In this document: positions 40,704-62,731 of the stretch, one piece after another
How positions within the stretch are numbered: position 1 is the first letter of the stretch
Layout of the letters: each line of letters begins with the position of its first letter
NCBI GenBank assembly: GCA_964036155.1
Contig: OZ038422.1
Coordinates: 78,143,201 to 78,207,200 of the forward strand
DNA from: Diploscapter coronatus
Lineage: Eukaryota; Nematoda; Chromadorea; Rhabditida; Rhabditidae
DNA length: 64,000 nucleotides
Reading direction: 5' to 3'
Program-made: the position numbers and the translations under genes
Notes under the pieces: generated by a model
The model's input: the letters and a program-made list of their open reading frames with translations, nothing else
Database searches by the model: none
Told to the model about the DNA's origin: nothing

Positions 40704-41610
40704 ATGAAGCAACTTCTGACCGTCGCTATTTTCTTGCTGGCTATCGCTAGTTTAGAAGTATCCTCAGATCGTAAGTTCTTTAAACAATTTCACTATTGAT
40801 GGACCAGGATTTCGTTTTCCAAATTTGGAGATGCAATTTCAGAAAGATTCACGACAGAATCATTGCGTCAACCAAGGAGCACCGTGGTAAGAATTCATTT
40901 ATCATGAATGTTCGATGAACTTAGCCATTGTGTTACGTTAGGATGTCCGTGTCAAAGAAGAAGTCGATAAAAAGATGGCGAAAATCGGTCATCTTCTGAT
41001 GGCCCATCCAAATCTCGGCAAGTACGACGGAATTTCTCGCGGCAGCAGCACGGTCACTCCAATTGCAATGGGAAATCATCAAGAATATTTTCAGCTGCGA
41101 GAAACTAGGGAATTCCTGGAATTGTTCGACTCGGCGTACATTCTTGGGAACACGAATGAGGTAGACGATGATTGTATGGAACCTTTGCCATAATAAGGAA
41201 GAATACATGACTCTGTTCGCGCCAAAGATCGTTCTGAAAGAGAAAACAATGAGACTAAATGTGCATCGTAGTCTTCTCATCTTTAATCACACCTTCTCAA
41301 CCAAAATTTTTGCTATTTTTATCTGAAAATAAAAGAGTTATTTCAGGGCGCGGTCAAGAGATTCGAGTTGGAAGTGCTGAAGAATCCGGACAAGTACAAT
41401 ACGGAGAAGGGCCGATCTGAGATCTACACCAAAGTGAGGAGATTGTTCCAGAACAAAGAACCGTCCCTAGCTGTGGTGCAGAAACACTGGGAGGCGACGT
41501 ACACTTTGGCTGTAAGAATCGATTAATTTCTGCTCTTCCAACTCCATGGAATTCAGAAGAAACTTGTGGACTACAAGTATGACGACGCCTTCAAGAAGCT
41601 CGAATTCTGA
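40704..41610 (+). CDS. Small secreted protein, unknown family
   Basis: Five exons: 40704-40770, 40843-40886, 40942-41160, 41347-41511, 41557-41610; 182 residues. The N-terminus MKQLLTVAIFLLAIASLEVSS is a clear signal peptide. The mature part has no cysteine, no membrane segment and no motif I recognise; it looks helical and charged, with Lys-rich segments (KKMAKIGHLL, KRFELEVLKNPDKYN, KKLVDYKYDDAFKKLEF). The ATG is 1 nt after a TTTTCAG acceptor, which suggests trans-splicing directly at the start. If the intron at 41161 is retained, the protein ends early with VDDDCMEPLP (stop 41191-41193). It is convergent with the KCTD-like gene. Function unknown. Confidence 0.8.
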
Positions 41611-41655
41611 TCAAAGATTTACGACGATCCATTGTGGAGGCATTTTAGAGTTTTA

Positions 41656-41661
41656 AATAAA
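41656..41661 (+). terminator. Poly(A) signal AATAAA of the small secreted-protein gene
   Basis: Hexamer 45 nt after the stop at 41608-41610, in the 235-bp convergent gap to the KCTD-like gene. Confidence 0.6.
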
Positions 41662-41845
41662 TTTTAGCGGCATTCAGAAAATTTGAAAAATTTATTGCTG
41701 CAATAATGACATGAAATTTATTAAATGAAGGACTTGTTTTGATGATAGAAATGAGGAGTTTAATGGAATGATATCGAATCGATAGAATGTCAAATGGAGA
41801 ATTATGCAAGACATAAAGATACAAACGGGAAAAAATGGTTGAAAA

Positions 41846-43981
41846 TTATTCCGATGGTGAATTCGAGGCCCTTCTCAACGCTGATTTCGGGAGATGGATC
41901 GTTTGACCGTTATCCCAAGTCACGTTGCAGCATTGTTCTCCCATTAGCTAAAATAGAAAACCAAGTATAGTTTTGCTAACAATTTGAAAATATTGATAGC
42001 GGATCGTTTGTCTCCAGAGAGGTGGCATAAAATGAATGAGCCAAGAGTGTAGCAAAAATTAGAAACCTCATTATCGTGCACAATGAGTCTCGAAAATTTC
42101 TCATTACCTGCTCTTTTTCATCGCGGGCAAAACAATTCGTGCCTGTTTAAACATTGTTCGAGCGTTCTGATGGTGAGAAACGAGCGAAACCTCTCGTGGA
42201 CAGTTGGAAAAGTCGAGCAAATATACCAGTAATAAGAAGAGTTGACGAAAAATTGCGCATTAATGTGGAGGTTTGCAATTTTCGTTACTTTAGGCTCATT
42301 CGATTTCTATGCCACTTCGCTGGAGACAAGCGATAAAATATTTTGACAACTAATGTAAAATCACAATTATTCTGCTAACAGGATTATCATGGATTTCGTT
42401 ACCTGCGTAATTTCGCCTTTCATCGCAACCATGTGATGCCTCATGGCCTCCCAGTCCGTGTAATTCAAATCGAATAGATAGGAGCATTTCGGGTCCTGGA
42501 ACTCTTCGCATGCAATGCATTTCGCCAGAGTGTGATTATTCCTGAATTTCAAAAATCACAACAAAGCCTTTTTGAAAGAGGATACCGATCGTAAATAAAA
42601 GGAAGCGACAAAGAGTCGTCTACCATGTAGCGAATGAATGGCCTCCAGTAGAAAGCGATCGCGTCTTTTCTCCATTGAACCTACATTTTTCATAGTCAAC
42701 CAATCAAAAATTAAACTATTCCTATTTTATTTAAAAATACCGACCTCATCTCCCTCCCTCAAGGGCTGAACTCCACATAACTCGACCAATCCTGGTAAAT
42801 TGTAGAACTGAAAAATATGCTCATGTTTTCACAATTTGACTCGACTCGATTATTCATAATTTCCTTTGTCCAAGAATTCACTTTTTCTATCCTACTCTCT
42901 CATTAGTAATTCAAGACTTTAGAGACTGATAGCCGATGACGTAATAAGAGCATTGCAAGCGAGAAATGAAATAAGAAAATGCAAGAAGCGAGAGATCTCG
43001 TCAAATAAAAAATTACAGGCTTTGACGTAAAAACTAAACAATTTGAATAAAGTCAATATTTCAAATCATAAATGTTTTAAAAATCATTTTCATAAGGAAA
43101 ACGTGTAGTTTGGTGCAAGGGTAATCAATTTGCTAGAGTAGAAAATACATTTTCAAACCTGAGCTTCCCGCTTCAACTCTTCGCAAGCGTCAACATCCTG
43201 AGGCACGGTGAATTCGTCTCCGTCTCGAAGATAATTCAAAATCTAAATTAGCACTCTCGCTAATTTACGCTGTGTAAAACTTCTATTGAAAACAACTTGA
43301 CGCTTGGATGAATTTCGAACCCAATTTCATTCTTCATAACAAAAATACTATGAAAGCTCAAAATAATCACGAATTTCCAACACAGATCTAGGCAGGGTTT
43401 AAGTCAGAATGTAAAATATTGAGGTGGGGGGTACGCAAATCAAAATTTATCTATCGAAATTTTATACATAGGAGGATACGCGGCATGTTTTTGGCAGGAG
43501 TTTTTGACGGCTCCTAGAAAAAGACACCAGGACACCGGGACACCAGTTAGAAAAAGACACCACCCTTTCTAAGAAATAGTATGAGAAAGCAAGAGACGAA
43601 AAGAAAAAAAAAGTGGTGTCTTTTTCTAACTGGTGTCTTTTTCTAGGAGCCGTTTTTGGCTGAATGTAGTACAGACGGGGGGTCTGGCTTGGCGCTGCCT
43701 AGGTCTGCGTTCCAAATGACTAGATGAGAACAGCAATTTCGTACCTTTCCAAAATGAGTAGGATCTCGATCTATGAATATTTCTGCACCTCGCTTCCATC
43801 GGTCAGATACCATTGTGGCTAGAACCTAGAAATTGTCGACTATTCTTGGTCAAAGGGTTTTTCAAACCGAATTTCCAATTTTGTTGAGCGTGAAGAGGGT
43901 CGTTTCGAAGATTTTTCCGCCGACATTCAAGAGAACTCGTTCACCTCCAGTAGAGGTCGAGCAACCTTCGTCTCGGCTCAT
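41846..43981 (-). CDS. KCTD-like BTB/T1-domain protein
   Basis: Seven exons: 43981-43868, 43825-43745, 43242-43159, 42807-42745, 42680-42586, 42541-42403, 41947-41846; 225 residues. The N-terminal BTB/T1 fold is plain: RVLLNVGGKIFETTLFTL, then FIDRDPTHFGKILNYLRDG and a tail ELKREAQFYNLPGLVELC, the layout of KCTD proteins and of the Kv channel T1 domain. No membrane segments follow, so it is not a channel. The C-terminal half holds two Cys clusters (KCIACEEF...KCSYLF and EQCCNVTW) I do not recognise. KCTD proteins typically oligomerise and act as Cullin-3 adaptors or G-beta-gamma regulators; which applies here is unknown. Intron 2 (43243-43744) carries a foldback element. Confidence 0.85.
43383..43707. 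mobile_element. Foldback MITE-like element with nested inverted repeats
   Basis: Outer ends CAGATCTAGGCAG and CTGCCTAGGTCTG pair. Inside, GACGGCTCCTAGAAAAAGAC (from about 43508) pairs with its reverse complement ending near 43654, and the motif TAGAAAAAGACACC occurs three more times in both orientations (CCAGTTAGAAAAAGACACCA against its complement). No ORF. It lies in an intron of the KCTD-like gene. Confidence 0.8.
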
Positions 43982-46900
43982 TTTGATAATTCACTAAAAT
44001 ATTTTCTTAAAATATACTATGTAATTTTCTAGATCATAACAAATGAAAATAAAGCGGTAAAAGTTGTGAATTACGTGAAACCTATCAAAATCGCTTTTCT
44101 TTGCGTCAATTGCGAAGGAATAAAGGTTTCCAACAAAAAATAAATACAATTTTTCAAGAACATGACCTTACTTATGAAATTGCAACTATAAATCTGAGAA
44201 TGCCTCGTATAATGCAGAAATGCACAAACATGAAAACACGCCGAAGAAGGAGTAAGTGAATAACGCTATGGATGAATGAAGAAAATGAGAGAAAGCGATA
44301 CACATGCGAGCAAATAGCAAATATAGCCTCCCACAATTTCTAATTTGTCGCCCGCTTTATTTGATGTTCGTCTAATTCATAATGCGCTAAAATTCAGTCT
44401 AAGAAGTCGAAAGTTGTACCAGAGAGTTATGCAATCGTAAAGAGAATCAAGAAAATAGCAATATTGAGGCATGTGAAAATTTAATATAGACTAAAAATAA
44501 GTGTTATTTCTTATTTCATTCATCTTTTCATGGACCAATGCCAAATTTCTTAGCTATTGCTAAGGACTGAAATGATCGAACTTGTTAAAATATTAAAATC
44601 CGACGATTTTTAACCCATGTGATTAAAAATCTAATGTTTAACCATGGAAAAGGCACTGATTTTCAACGGAAATTAGTAAATGTTGAAACTCATTGGAATT
44701 TTGACCCATCACAAAATAAAATGAGACTCTCTTATCAAACCAAGAATGAAAAATTGTCCCGGTGTATGAGATAAAGTTGATAAATAAACGAGAGATAAGG
44801 GCTGCATAAGAGTGCAAAGGAAACAGAGGATTTGTGAATCTCGAATGAAGCATTCAAGCAGCTAATTCTTTGCCTCAAGAGAGATTGAGATCTCAGGCCT
44901 GAATAGTCAAGTAGAAAGGAAATTAGGAGGAAAAAGTAGAATTTTAGAGAATCGATAAAAAAGCGATAGACTTTCAGGAGTCATAAATAAAATGCCAAAA
45001 TTAAACAGAAACTTGTGAACTTTTGCGATGAGATGAGGCGTCTAATTTCGAAATGAGCCGCCAAAGACGATTAACAAAAACGCAGAAATGAGGAGAAGTA
45101 TGAGAAAAGTGCAATTTATAAACCGACCATCAAATCAAACTAGAAATAAAATTTCAAATATCGTTCGCTATTTGCAAATAAAGTTATAATTATTTTCTAG
45201 GTCTTCAAAACAAGTCACGTATCTCACTTTTCATATCATTCACAAAAATTCCAAACGAAAATTTCTTAAAATTCAAAGAGCAATATCTTTATTGAAAAAA
45301 AAACTTGTAAATTATATGTAGGAAAAGGTTTGACCTATAAATAATGCAGACTAGAATAAAAAATTGATGGGATGCTCACGAATTCGAGAAATTTCCGCAT
45401 AAAATTGTTACTAGCTTGACTTGAGTCGCATTGAGGACTAACTTCGACAGACGAAACGAGGCAACTGAAACCCCTAGTCCTTACTGCTCAAGGCAAATAA
45501 AATACTGGGGAAATTGCGATAGGAAAGAGGACGGATTTTATGCGGGATAAATATGAAATGGCGAGAGATTAGGTGATAGCGAGAGGAGGAAAGATATCAG
45601 AGATAACATGATAAAGGGATAAAAGATTAGCTAGAAAGATGAAAATTGGGAAAAGAAAGCTATGAAAAATTATATTGAAGGAATTTTAGTCATGGAGATA
45701 TGAAATTATGTTGGATTTGATTACATCTAGAGTTAGGGACATAGAGATAGGCTGATAGCGGTAAACTATTATAAGATGGAAATATGAAACTAGAAAAATA
45801 TGGAAGAAGAAGTGAAATAATAATGAAGGAAAAAAGGGAAAGAGAGGAATTCGAAACATGCGAAAAAGGCAGAAAAAAAACTTCACACAAACCAATCAAT
45901 TTCGAAAGATGAAAGAGAGAGTGACGTGCCATAGAAAAAAGACGAAAAAAGCAGAAAAAAACAACTAAAATATCAGTAGTCGCTTGGAGATTGAAACTCC
46001 GATAAAGTTTAGTCCATAAAATGTAGGAAAATATTTCTAAAATGTATAATTTGATAATAAATGTGATTAGTTAGTTAACTAATATAGAAATTGCTATTTG
46101 GATTTCGGATTAGAGGTAAAACTATGTAAACTGTTGCAATTTATTCAATTACTCCTAACTAAATCAGTCTAGCTTGGATAGAAACATTAGCATAACAAAA
46201 ATTACGATAAAAAGAGCAAAATAAACAAAGAAAAAAATTGAATTCCTAGTTCAATTTCAGAATTCTGGATTATAAAGTGGACGAAATTCAATATGAAAAC
46301 CAAAGCTCAAGAGCGCGATCAGCCAGCTATAAAATGCACCTGAGGAAGGCAAAACCTAACCCCTTCCACTAATGTGCCATTTGACTGCAAAAATTTCTCG
46401 AGAAATATTCGATTCCATGAAATTTTTCGTATTTTTAAGGAGATAAGTTCGAAATGCCAGTCCCGGATAAACTTCTAGGATGCACTCGTGCAGAATCACT
46501 AGTTAATGCATGCTCCTTAACTTTAAAGCTGAAACTTTTACTTGTCAAATTCCAGGCCTTGTAATTTCGATATCTCCATGCATTTCTCATCCTAATTGCC
46601 ATATTCTCATACTAATCATTATTTAAACTGGACTAATTGGCACTTTTGCTATTTCGTTTTTCCCTAATGATGATTATACATTTCAAGCCAAAAATAAGAA
46701 TCTTCTTCGAAACTTTCGTTTTTCCTCTCGTTTCAAAAATAGCGTTTTCGCCTCAAATAGTAGCATTTTTCATCATCCCTAGGGACTCGATTTATGGTTG
46801 TCTTGGCAACGTGCAGAGTGGCCGGCTCCGAGAGTGAGTCGGCTACTTTTCTTCCGGTCTTTTCCTCTCCCCCTCTCGTTTTTCCCTCTATATCTCCTTT

Positions 46901-47087
46901 CGAGCAATATTCCTCCCCTTTCCTGACTAATCCAGTCCTAATCCCCTTTAACCTCTAAAATCGTTTGTGCTTCAAGCCTATCATCCACTATTTATCTATT
47001 TATTATGGCTTGAAAGGCGATAATCTAACAGTTTACTCGATAAGGACAATCTAATTTCTAAGATGCCATTATCGTAATCAGAGACAA
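43982..47087. other. 3.1 kb intergenic region between two divergent genes
   Basis: Purine-rich on the plus strand over much of 44900-46000, so minus-strand open frames here are Phe/Ser/Leu-rich and look artefactual. No splice-supported exon. A pyrimidine-rich block at 46850-46930 lies nearer the Ly6-like gene. Likely holds both promoters. Confidence 0.45.
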
Positions 47088-48192
47088 ATGGATACTTCTA
47101 CCGTAATCCACTGGATGCTCCTATATTTTATGGTGAAATTCGGAAGAAGTCAAGAAGTAACTACGGTGAAAAGCGCGAATGGGAATAATTCTGAGTCAGC
47201 CGGTTTAAAATGCTACCATTGCATTTCGCAATTGCCTATTGAAAATATCAACGAGGAAGCTCAAGTCGCGTTCAAGCAGATCCTATACAATCAGTAAATT
47301 TTCTTTTTCTGACAAAGTTCGACTATTTTAGTAATAGATAAGAATAAATTTTTAAATTTTCTCGAGATAAACATCGCTCTCTTCAATAAATTTAGGTGAA
47401 AAAGAGCTTTGCCCATCTCTGAAAATGTCCAATAAATGAGTTGAAAGAGAATATTGAAGCTTCTACATTGTCTAAAAATTGTATTTGATTCTTAACGGTT
47501 TTTTTTCAGATACAACATCCCTCCCTCCCATCCATTTTGCAACGACGCAGAGGCCTACGAATTCGGCACAGTTGAAGAAGAGCATTGTACGAGGGAACAG
47601 GATCAATGTGTCAAGTTGAAACATGAAGCTTCAGGTAGAAATAGAAAATTAAAGAAAAATAAAATGACGATTTAAAAAGAAACGTAATTGGTGATGCTGT
47701 GCTCATTACAGTTTCTACTAGATTAAGACGAGCACTTTTAATCAGTTTCAACTCCTGCAATGCAAAAAAGCTGTTTCTTGCAAACACGAATAAAATTAAG
47801 TTACAGAAAAACGTAATTGATGAAAATCTGAATTTACTTACTGTCATTTGTTCGATTGTCAGTAAAAGCAACAAAAAAATACTCTTTGGTGCAATTGGTA
47901 AATTACTGTGACTCTATCATTCTTGAATTGAGCAGGTGTCATAAATCGAAAATAAAATAAAAACGACCAGAAAACTGGTTCAGGCTTGGAGTTCGTAATT
48001 CGGGGCTGTCTTTCGACGCTGTACAACCCACCATACAAGCCGATGAACGATTTGCGTTGCACCGAATCACCGCCCTATCAATGCTTCTGCACATCGTCGC
48101 TGTGCAATGCAAACCCATTGATAGGCAGAGTCTCATTTTCAATATCCACTTTCACAAGTGTCATAGCTTTGATTTCGTTTATGATATTGTAA
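47088..48192 (+). CDS. Ly6/uPAR-like (three-finger) GPI-anchored surface protein
   Basis: Three exons: 47088-47293, 47510-47634, 47984-48192; 179 residues. There is an N-terminal hydrophobic signal (HWMLLYFMVKFG), then LKCYHCIS, a run of spaced cysteines (PFCND, HCTRE, QCVKL, RGCLS, LRCTE) and the closing CFCTSSLCN, which is the CxC...CN end of a Ly6/LU domain. The C-terminus is hydrophobic and ends the protein (STFTSVIALISFMIL), as for a GPI-anchor signal. Nematode relatives often modify neuronal receptors or trafficking at the surface; the partner here is unknown. The ATG lies 5 nt after an AATCAG acceptor. Exon phases are consistent. Confidence 0.82.
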
Positions 48193-49080
48193 ATTCTCAA
48201 GGACAATCTAGGAAGTTAGCCATAACTATTTCTCTACATGATTCAAAACGCTACTATGGAAATTTAGGCATTGTCTACATCTACATTTTCAAATTTCACA
48301 ATTATTGCCAATTCTTCGCGAACGCGGAGCGTTGACAGTAATTCAAAGTTAAAAGACAATATTCTTGTTATTCGAGTCCTACAATTTTTCCTATTCCAAT
48401 TTTAAAGATGCTCAGCTTTCTAGTCTAATTCCCGGTGCGAGTGAAAATAGTGAAACTAGCCAAACTACTTTGCAAAAGTCATGCTTTTCAATAAAAAAAT
48501 TCTACTCAATTTTTCCATTATCTTCTTTTATTCCGGTAGAACACAAGAATAATCACTCGAGTTCCAGTTCGATAAAATAGTGTAATCCCAAAAACTTTAG
48601 GATTTAAACAAAATTAGGGGAAGGGAGTCAAACATTGTTAAGGTCTGATTAAAGTTCCACAAGGAATAAATACCGGTTTTGAAAGACAATACTCGTAAAT
48701 TTTAGGGCAACAAGATAAATGAAAGATAGCATGGAACAAATGAATTTTAGAGGGAAGAGGTCCAAAATAAATCGTCATCGTAAAATTGACTACCCAATAA
48801 AATTTTCAGCATCACTTTTCCCTAAAACATTCATAGTTTAATCGAGTAAATAGTTTGTAGAGTTCATATCAAAAACGACAAAATCAGGTAAGATGGAGCA
48901 TTTCATAAGTTGAATTTCAATTGTAGTAATGAAGCATAATAGAAATCAAATAAATTTCGATGAAAACTAAAAAAAACACGACTTCACAAAATCAATGGAT
49001 AAACAGAACCAAAGAAGAAAATAGCAAACTTTCATGGCGAACCCAGACCAAATTCCATCTTTTAGACTTCCCAGCTCGAT
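48193..49080. other. Convergent 3' region between the Ly6-like and SMC5 genes
   Basis: AT-rich, no splice-supported exon. AATAAA near 48664-48669 could end the plus-strand gene. Open frames at 48365 and 48960 lack support; the latter overlaps the antisense of the last SMC5 exon. Confidence 0.5.
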
Positions 49081-58925
<9,845 letters not shown>

Positions 58926-59814
58926 TTTTTACTTGAAAACGCAAAACAATTATTCGACAATGTGGGAAACGACAAAACAATACGGAAATGCATCGAACGA
59001 AAATACAAACTTTGAGAAATTTTGATCGAAAATCGCGTTTTTATTCTTATCAAAGGATGACGAATTAAAAACCTTCTTTTAATTTGTCAAGCCCCGAAAC
59101 CGTGAAATTTCAAATATCCGCTCAAAATCTATTTTTCCTACTTCCTAAGTCTCGTCAACTTTTCCTGTTCCAAATCATCATTATTTACGAGTGTTTTCTG
59201 TGGAAATATCGATCAGACACAGATCACTGACCGTCTGTCTCACCCCATTTTTGCATTGCACCGGGCAGAACTCGCGAGAGAATTCCCAGTTTCGCGGTAT
59301 CACTGATAAGCAACACCAATATAACTCTCTAGGCAAAATTTGGAGTTCACCCATCATTTTTGAATTTTTTGCAGTTTGATCTGTGTTTGAAAATTTTTTA
59401 AAAAAGATTTTTTGCGAATCATTTTTTCATACCGGAAATACCAGACCTACAGGCCCAATTTTCAAAACGCTCTACAATTAGATTTCCCCCCGAATCATTC
59501 CGATCATTTTGAAAACGTTCCAGAAAGTGTCCGGAACATTCTCGCTTGAAACAAATCACCGCAAAAACACGCGAAAAAAATCGAAAAATAGCAAATAACA
59601 TTCGACAGCAAGTGGACATTTCGCGGCAACTTCGAGTATTTGTACTGACTTTAGCCACCTCTCATCACTTTCTTCGTTCGCCAATATTCGCTGTTATATA
59701 TTTTTTCAACTTTTCTCGAATTCTTTTTGTTATTTTTTTTCCGATTTTAGGGCTTTCTGCTGCCGAATTCGTGTTCTGATTGGCCTATTCGTTCCTGCAT
59801 CGAACTCGGACAAA
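58926..59814. promoter_or_regulatory. Divergent promoter region, SMC5 / enoyl-CoA reductase
   Basis: 889 bp between head-to-head starts. No coding exon. A TTTTAG acceptor at about 59745-59750 lies 65 nt before the reductase ATG (trans-splice or leader intron). Two housekeeping genes may share a bidirectional promoter here. Confidence 0.5.
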
Positions 59815-62731
59815 ATGGGCTTCGCTTTGGAAATTGTGGACGCCAAAAACGTTGGATTTTCTTGATTTTTGAAAAACTACTAATTCCTCCAACAAAATTG
59901 AATATTGGGATTCCCATAAATTCCTCACTCCCAGCTTGCGGAAATTGTGGCAAGTGAGGAGAAGCTTAGGAAAGCGATCCCTGTTCTAGCTTACTACTTC
60001 TTTAAGTTGCGAAGATTGCGGGATATTATGCTACTCATAAACGATGAATTGACGGATTCGATTTTTCTTCAGTTCTGTATTTGCGAACTTTCCTCTATTC
60101 AACCACGAACAATGAAAAGCGTCGATTCATCATTGACATACAAGCTCGTAAAAGCTAAAAAAATTATCCCTGCAATTTTTGAAATTTGGCAAACAAATCG
60201 TACTTTCAATTCGAGAAAATAACTTCACTACAAACTAGGTTACTAAAAACTTGTAAAAAAATATGGTCTTAATTTTTTTTCGAGGAAAACAATTCCAGCC
60301 ATCGAAGACGATCTTGACGTTGGAGGGTCTGACTGGCGATGAGACCATTCTGGCAATCAAGAAGCGAGTCGCTCAGAAGAAGCAGAGAATGACCGTCGAG
60401 AGGCAGTCGCTCCGCATCGAGCCTAAGGGGTACGGAATATTTTCTAGCGAGAATAAAATTGGCAAACTTAAAATCTGGCAAGTTACTCCTCAAACATCGT
60501 ACAAATTTCCAAAGCTCTTATTCCGAAAGGAACAAGGTTTCAAGTCCACGTAGTACACTGTCATCTCTCCATTCAGAACCACTTGGATTCAAACAAAATC
60601 GCAATTGCATTTTTCATTGAAAAAAAGTTATTTTCAGAAAATCGATTGCGGACGACAAGAAGCTGGACGAGTTGGATCTGAATCGACAGACCGCTCAGCT
60701 CTATCTGCGCGATCTCGGGCCACAAGTCGCTTGGAAGACGGTATATTTGTTATTTTAATACAGCTCCATCGAATCCTTGCTTTACTGAAAATGATAGAAG
60801 TAGATAATCAGCGTGAATGATACAAAATGTTTATCAAATAGGCGAAAATTTCTGCAAAGGGTAGGAATAAAATTATCCAAGTATTCCCCCGAAAAATCGC
60901 CTAGTCTGATTTTTTCTAATATTAAAAACGCATTTGTAGGTGTTCCTTCTGGAATACGCGGGCCCGTTCTTCATCTATCCCCTCTTCTACATGAGATCCT
61001 CATGGATCTATGGAGAAGGTAGAATTTCCTTAATGATTTCAAGAAAAAGAATATTGTAAAGCCAAGCTAACTTGCTGAAAAAATTTATTTGGATTATAAA
61101 AAATCTAAAAAAAAAAATACAATTCTTTTTTGTGTTACACGAGTGTTTTCTTCAATGTTGTTAAATTGAGGTATATTTTTCCTGAAAAGTTTCGTTGCTC
61201 AAACATTCCAAGTTCATTTTCTATGTTTTGAATCAAACAAAATCTAGTAAATCCTCGTTTTCAGAAGCTTTGACGGCTCCCGTCCTGCCAGTGATCACGT
61301 GCGCGGCCGTCTGCTGGGCTGCGCACTACGCCAAGCGACTCTTCGAGACGCAGTTCATCCATCGCTTCAGCAACGGCACCATGCCCAGATCCAATCTCGT
61401 CAAGGTTGTCGTTTTTTTTAACTTTAGCACAATTAACTGGGTAAATCGAATCTTTCACGAAATTTATTCTTCGCAAGTTTAGAGGAACAACATTTAGTCG
61501 GTAGGACTTCACAACAAAAGCCATTTTTGAAATGTAAAGAAATTGATGATTTTTTCTGCTAGTTTAACCATGTGTCTGCGTGTGTTACTAGCTTGATTTT
61601 TAAAATTACTCCTATAGTCAAAAAGTAAGTTCTGCTTTAGGGTACGAAATAAATTGGAAAATATCATTACGGACAAAAAATCAATCAAGCTCTATCATAA
61701 ACTAATCTTTTTGCTCCAGAACTGCTCGTACTACTGGGGCTTCGCTGCATTCGTGGCCTATTTCGTCAACCACCCGCGTTACACTGCTCCTGCCTTCGGG
61801 AATGTGCAGATCTACCTTGGACTCGCTGGATTCATCATTTCTGAATTCGGTAGGGGTTTCAGATTGAAATTTGAAGGTTTTGTTTTTTTTTTTTTAAATC
61901 ATCATAAAAACAATTTTAACGTGCACCAAATTGAGAAAGGAAACTCATCGTACAGATCTGATTGAAGTTTGAAATTTCACAATTATCGAAACTGAAATTT
62001 GGTTTAAAAATCTCGAGTATCGTTGATTCCATACGCTTACAAGTCTAAATGGGCGTTGAATATTTTTGCAATTTACAAAACAAGTTTCAGGCAACCTGTC
62101 GATCCACATTCTGTTGCGCAACCTGCGTCCAGCAGGCACGCGCGAGCGTCGCATCCCCAAGCCTGACGGCAACCCGCTTAGTCTCCTCTTCAACCTCGTT
62201 TCCTGTCCCAATTACACCTACGAAGTACTCGCTTGGACCTCCTTCACCGTCATGACGCAGAGCTTGCCAGGTGTGAGATATTTCCTCTCAAAGCTTCCTC
62301 ATCTTTGACAATATGTAGACGATCAAGGTCGAACGATCATTCTTCTACAAACATACGACTTTGGAAAAAAAAAACCTTTTCAAATTAGTCTTGAAAATTT
62401 CCGATCATATTTCGTTCTTTCAATCTGAAACGAATCGCTAGCCGTTTCAAGATCTACAAATTTTTAGTTCCACCCAATATCTGTCAAACGAAATAGTAAC
62501 CCCAAATTGAATAGGATCTAGACATCCTTCGTATATTTGCCTTACATCATCTTTGAGGATCAAATTTGAATCTTTTCTTGCACACTCAGAAGCCAGAATT
62601 TAGCCCTGATCTTCACGGCAGTCGGATTCGCGCAGATGACGATTTGGGCGCAGCAGAAGCACAGACAATATAAAAAGGAATTCCCCGACTATCCCAAGGG
62701 GCGCAAGGCCATCGTTCCTTTCTTCATCTAA
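59815..62731 (+). CDS. art-1: Very-long-chain (trans-2) enoyl-CoA reductase, TECR/Tsc13 family
   Basis: Eight exons: 59815-59850, 60299-60429, 60638-60740, 60940-61018, 61265-61404, 61720-61849, 62091-62272, 62597-62731; 311 residues, against 308 in human TECR. Catalyses the last step of ER fatty-acid elongation, NADPH-dependent reduction of trans-2-enoyl-CoA. The start EIVDAKN and ubiquitin-like N-terminal region with RQSLRIEPKGKS match TECR, followed by LYLRDLGPQVAW, FLLEYAGPFFIY, FETQFIHRFSNGTMP, CSYYWGFA, LRPAGTRERRIP and VSCPNYTYE, whose tyrosine (about 248) corresponds to the active-site Tyr of yeast Tsc13. Five or six membrane segments. Exon 7 is joined with the donor GGT/GTGAGA at 62272 and the acceptor CCAG at 62596; the nearer CAG at 62589 would run into a stop. 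The 36-nt first exon relies on a GTTGGA donor. Symbol from the C. elegans ortholog. Confidence 0.93.

Noticed and set aside
45686..45932. Two overlapping minus-strand open frames rich in Phe/Ser/Leu
   Set aside because: They lie in purine-rich (plus-strand) DNA, so the hydrophobic composition is a base-composition effect.
59947..60222. 91-residue open frame between the first two exons of the enoyl-CoA reductase
   Set aside because: The reductase reads correctly when this is removed as an intron, and nothing in it resembles TECR.
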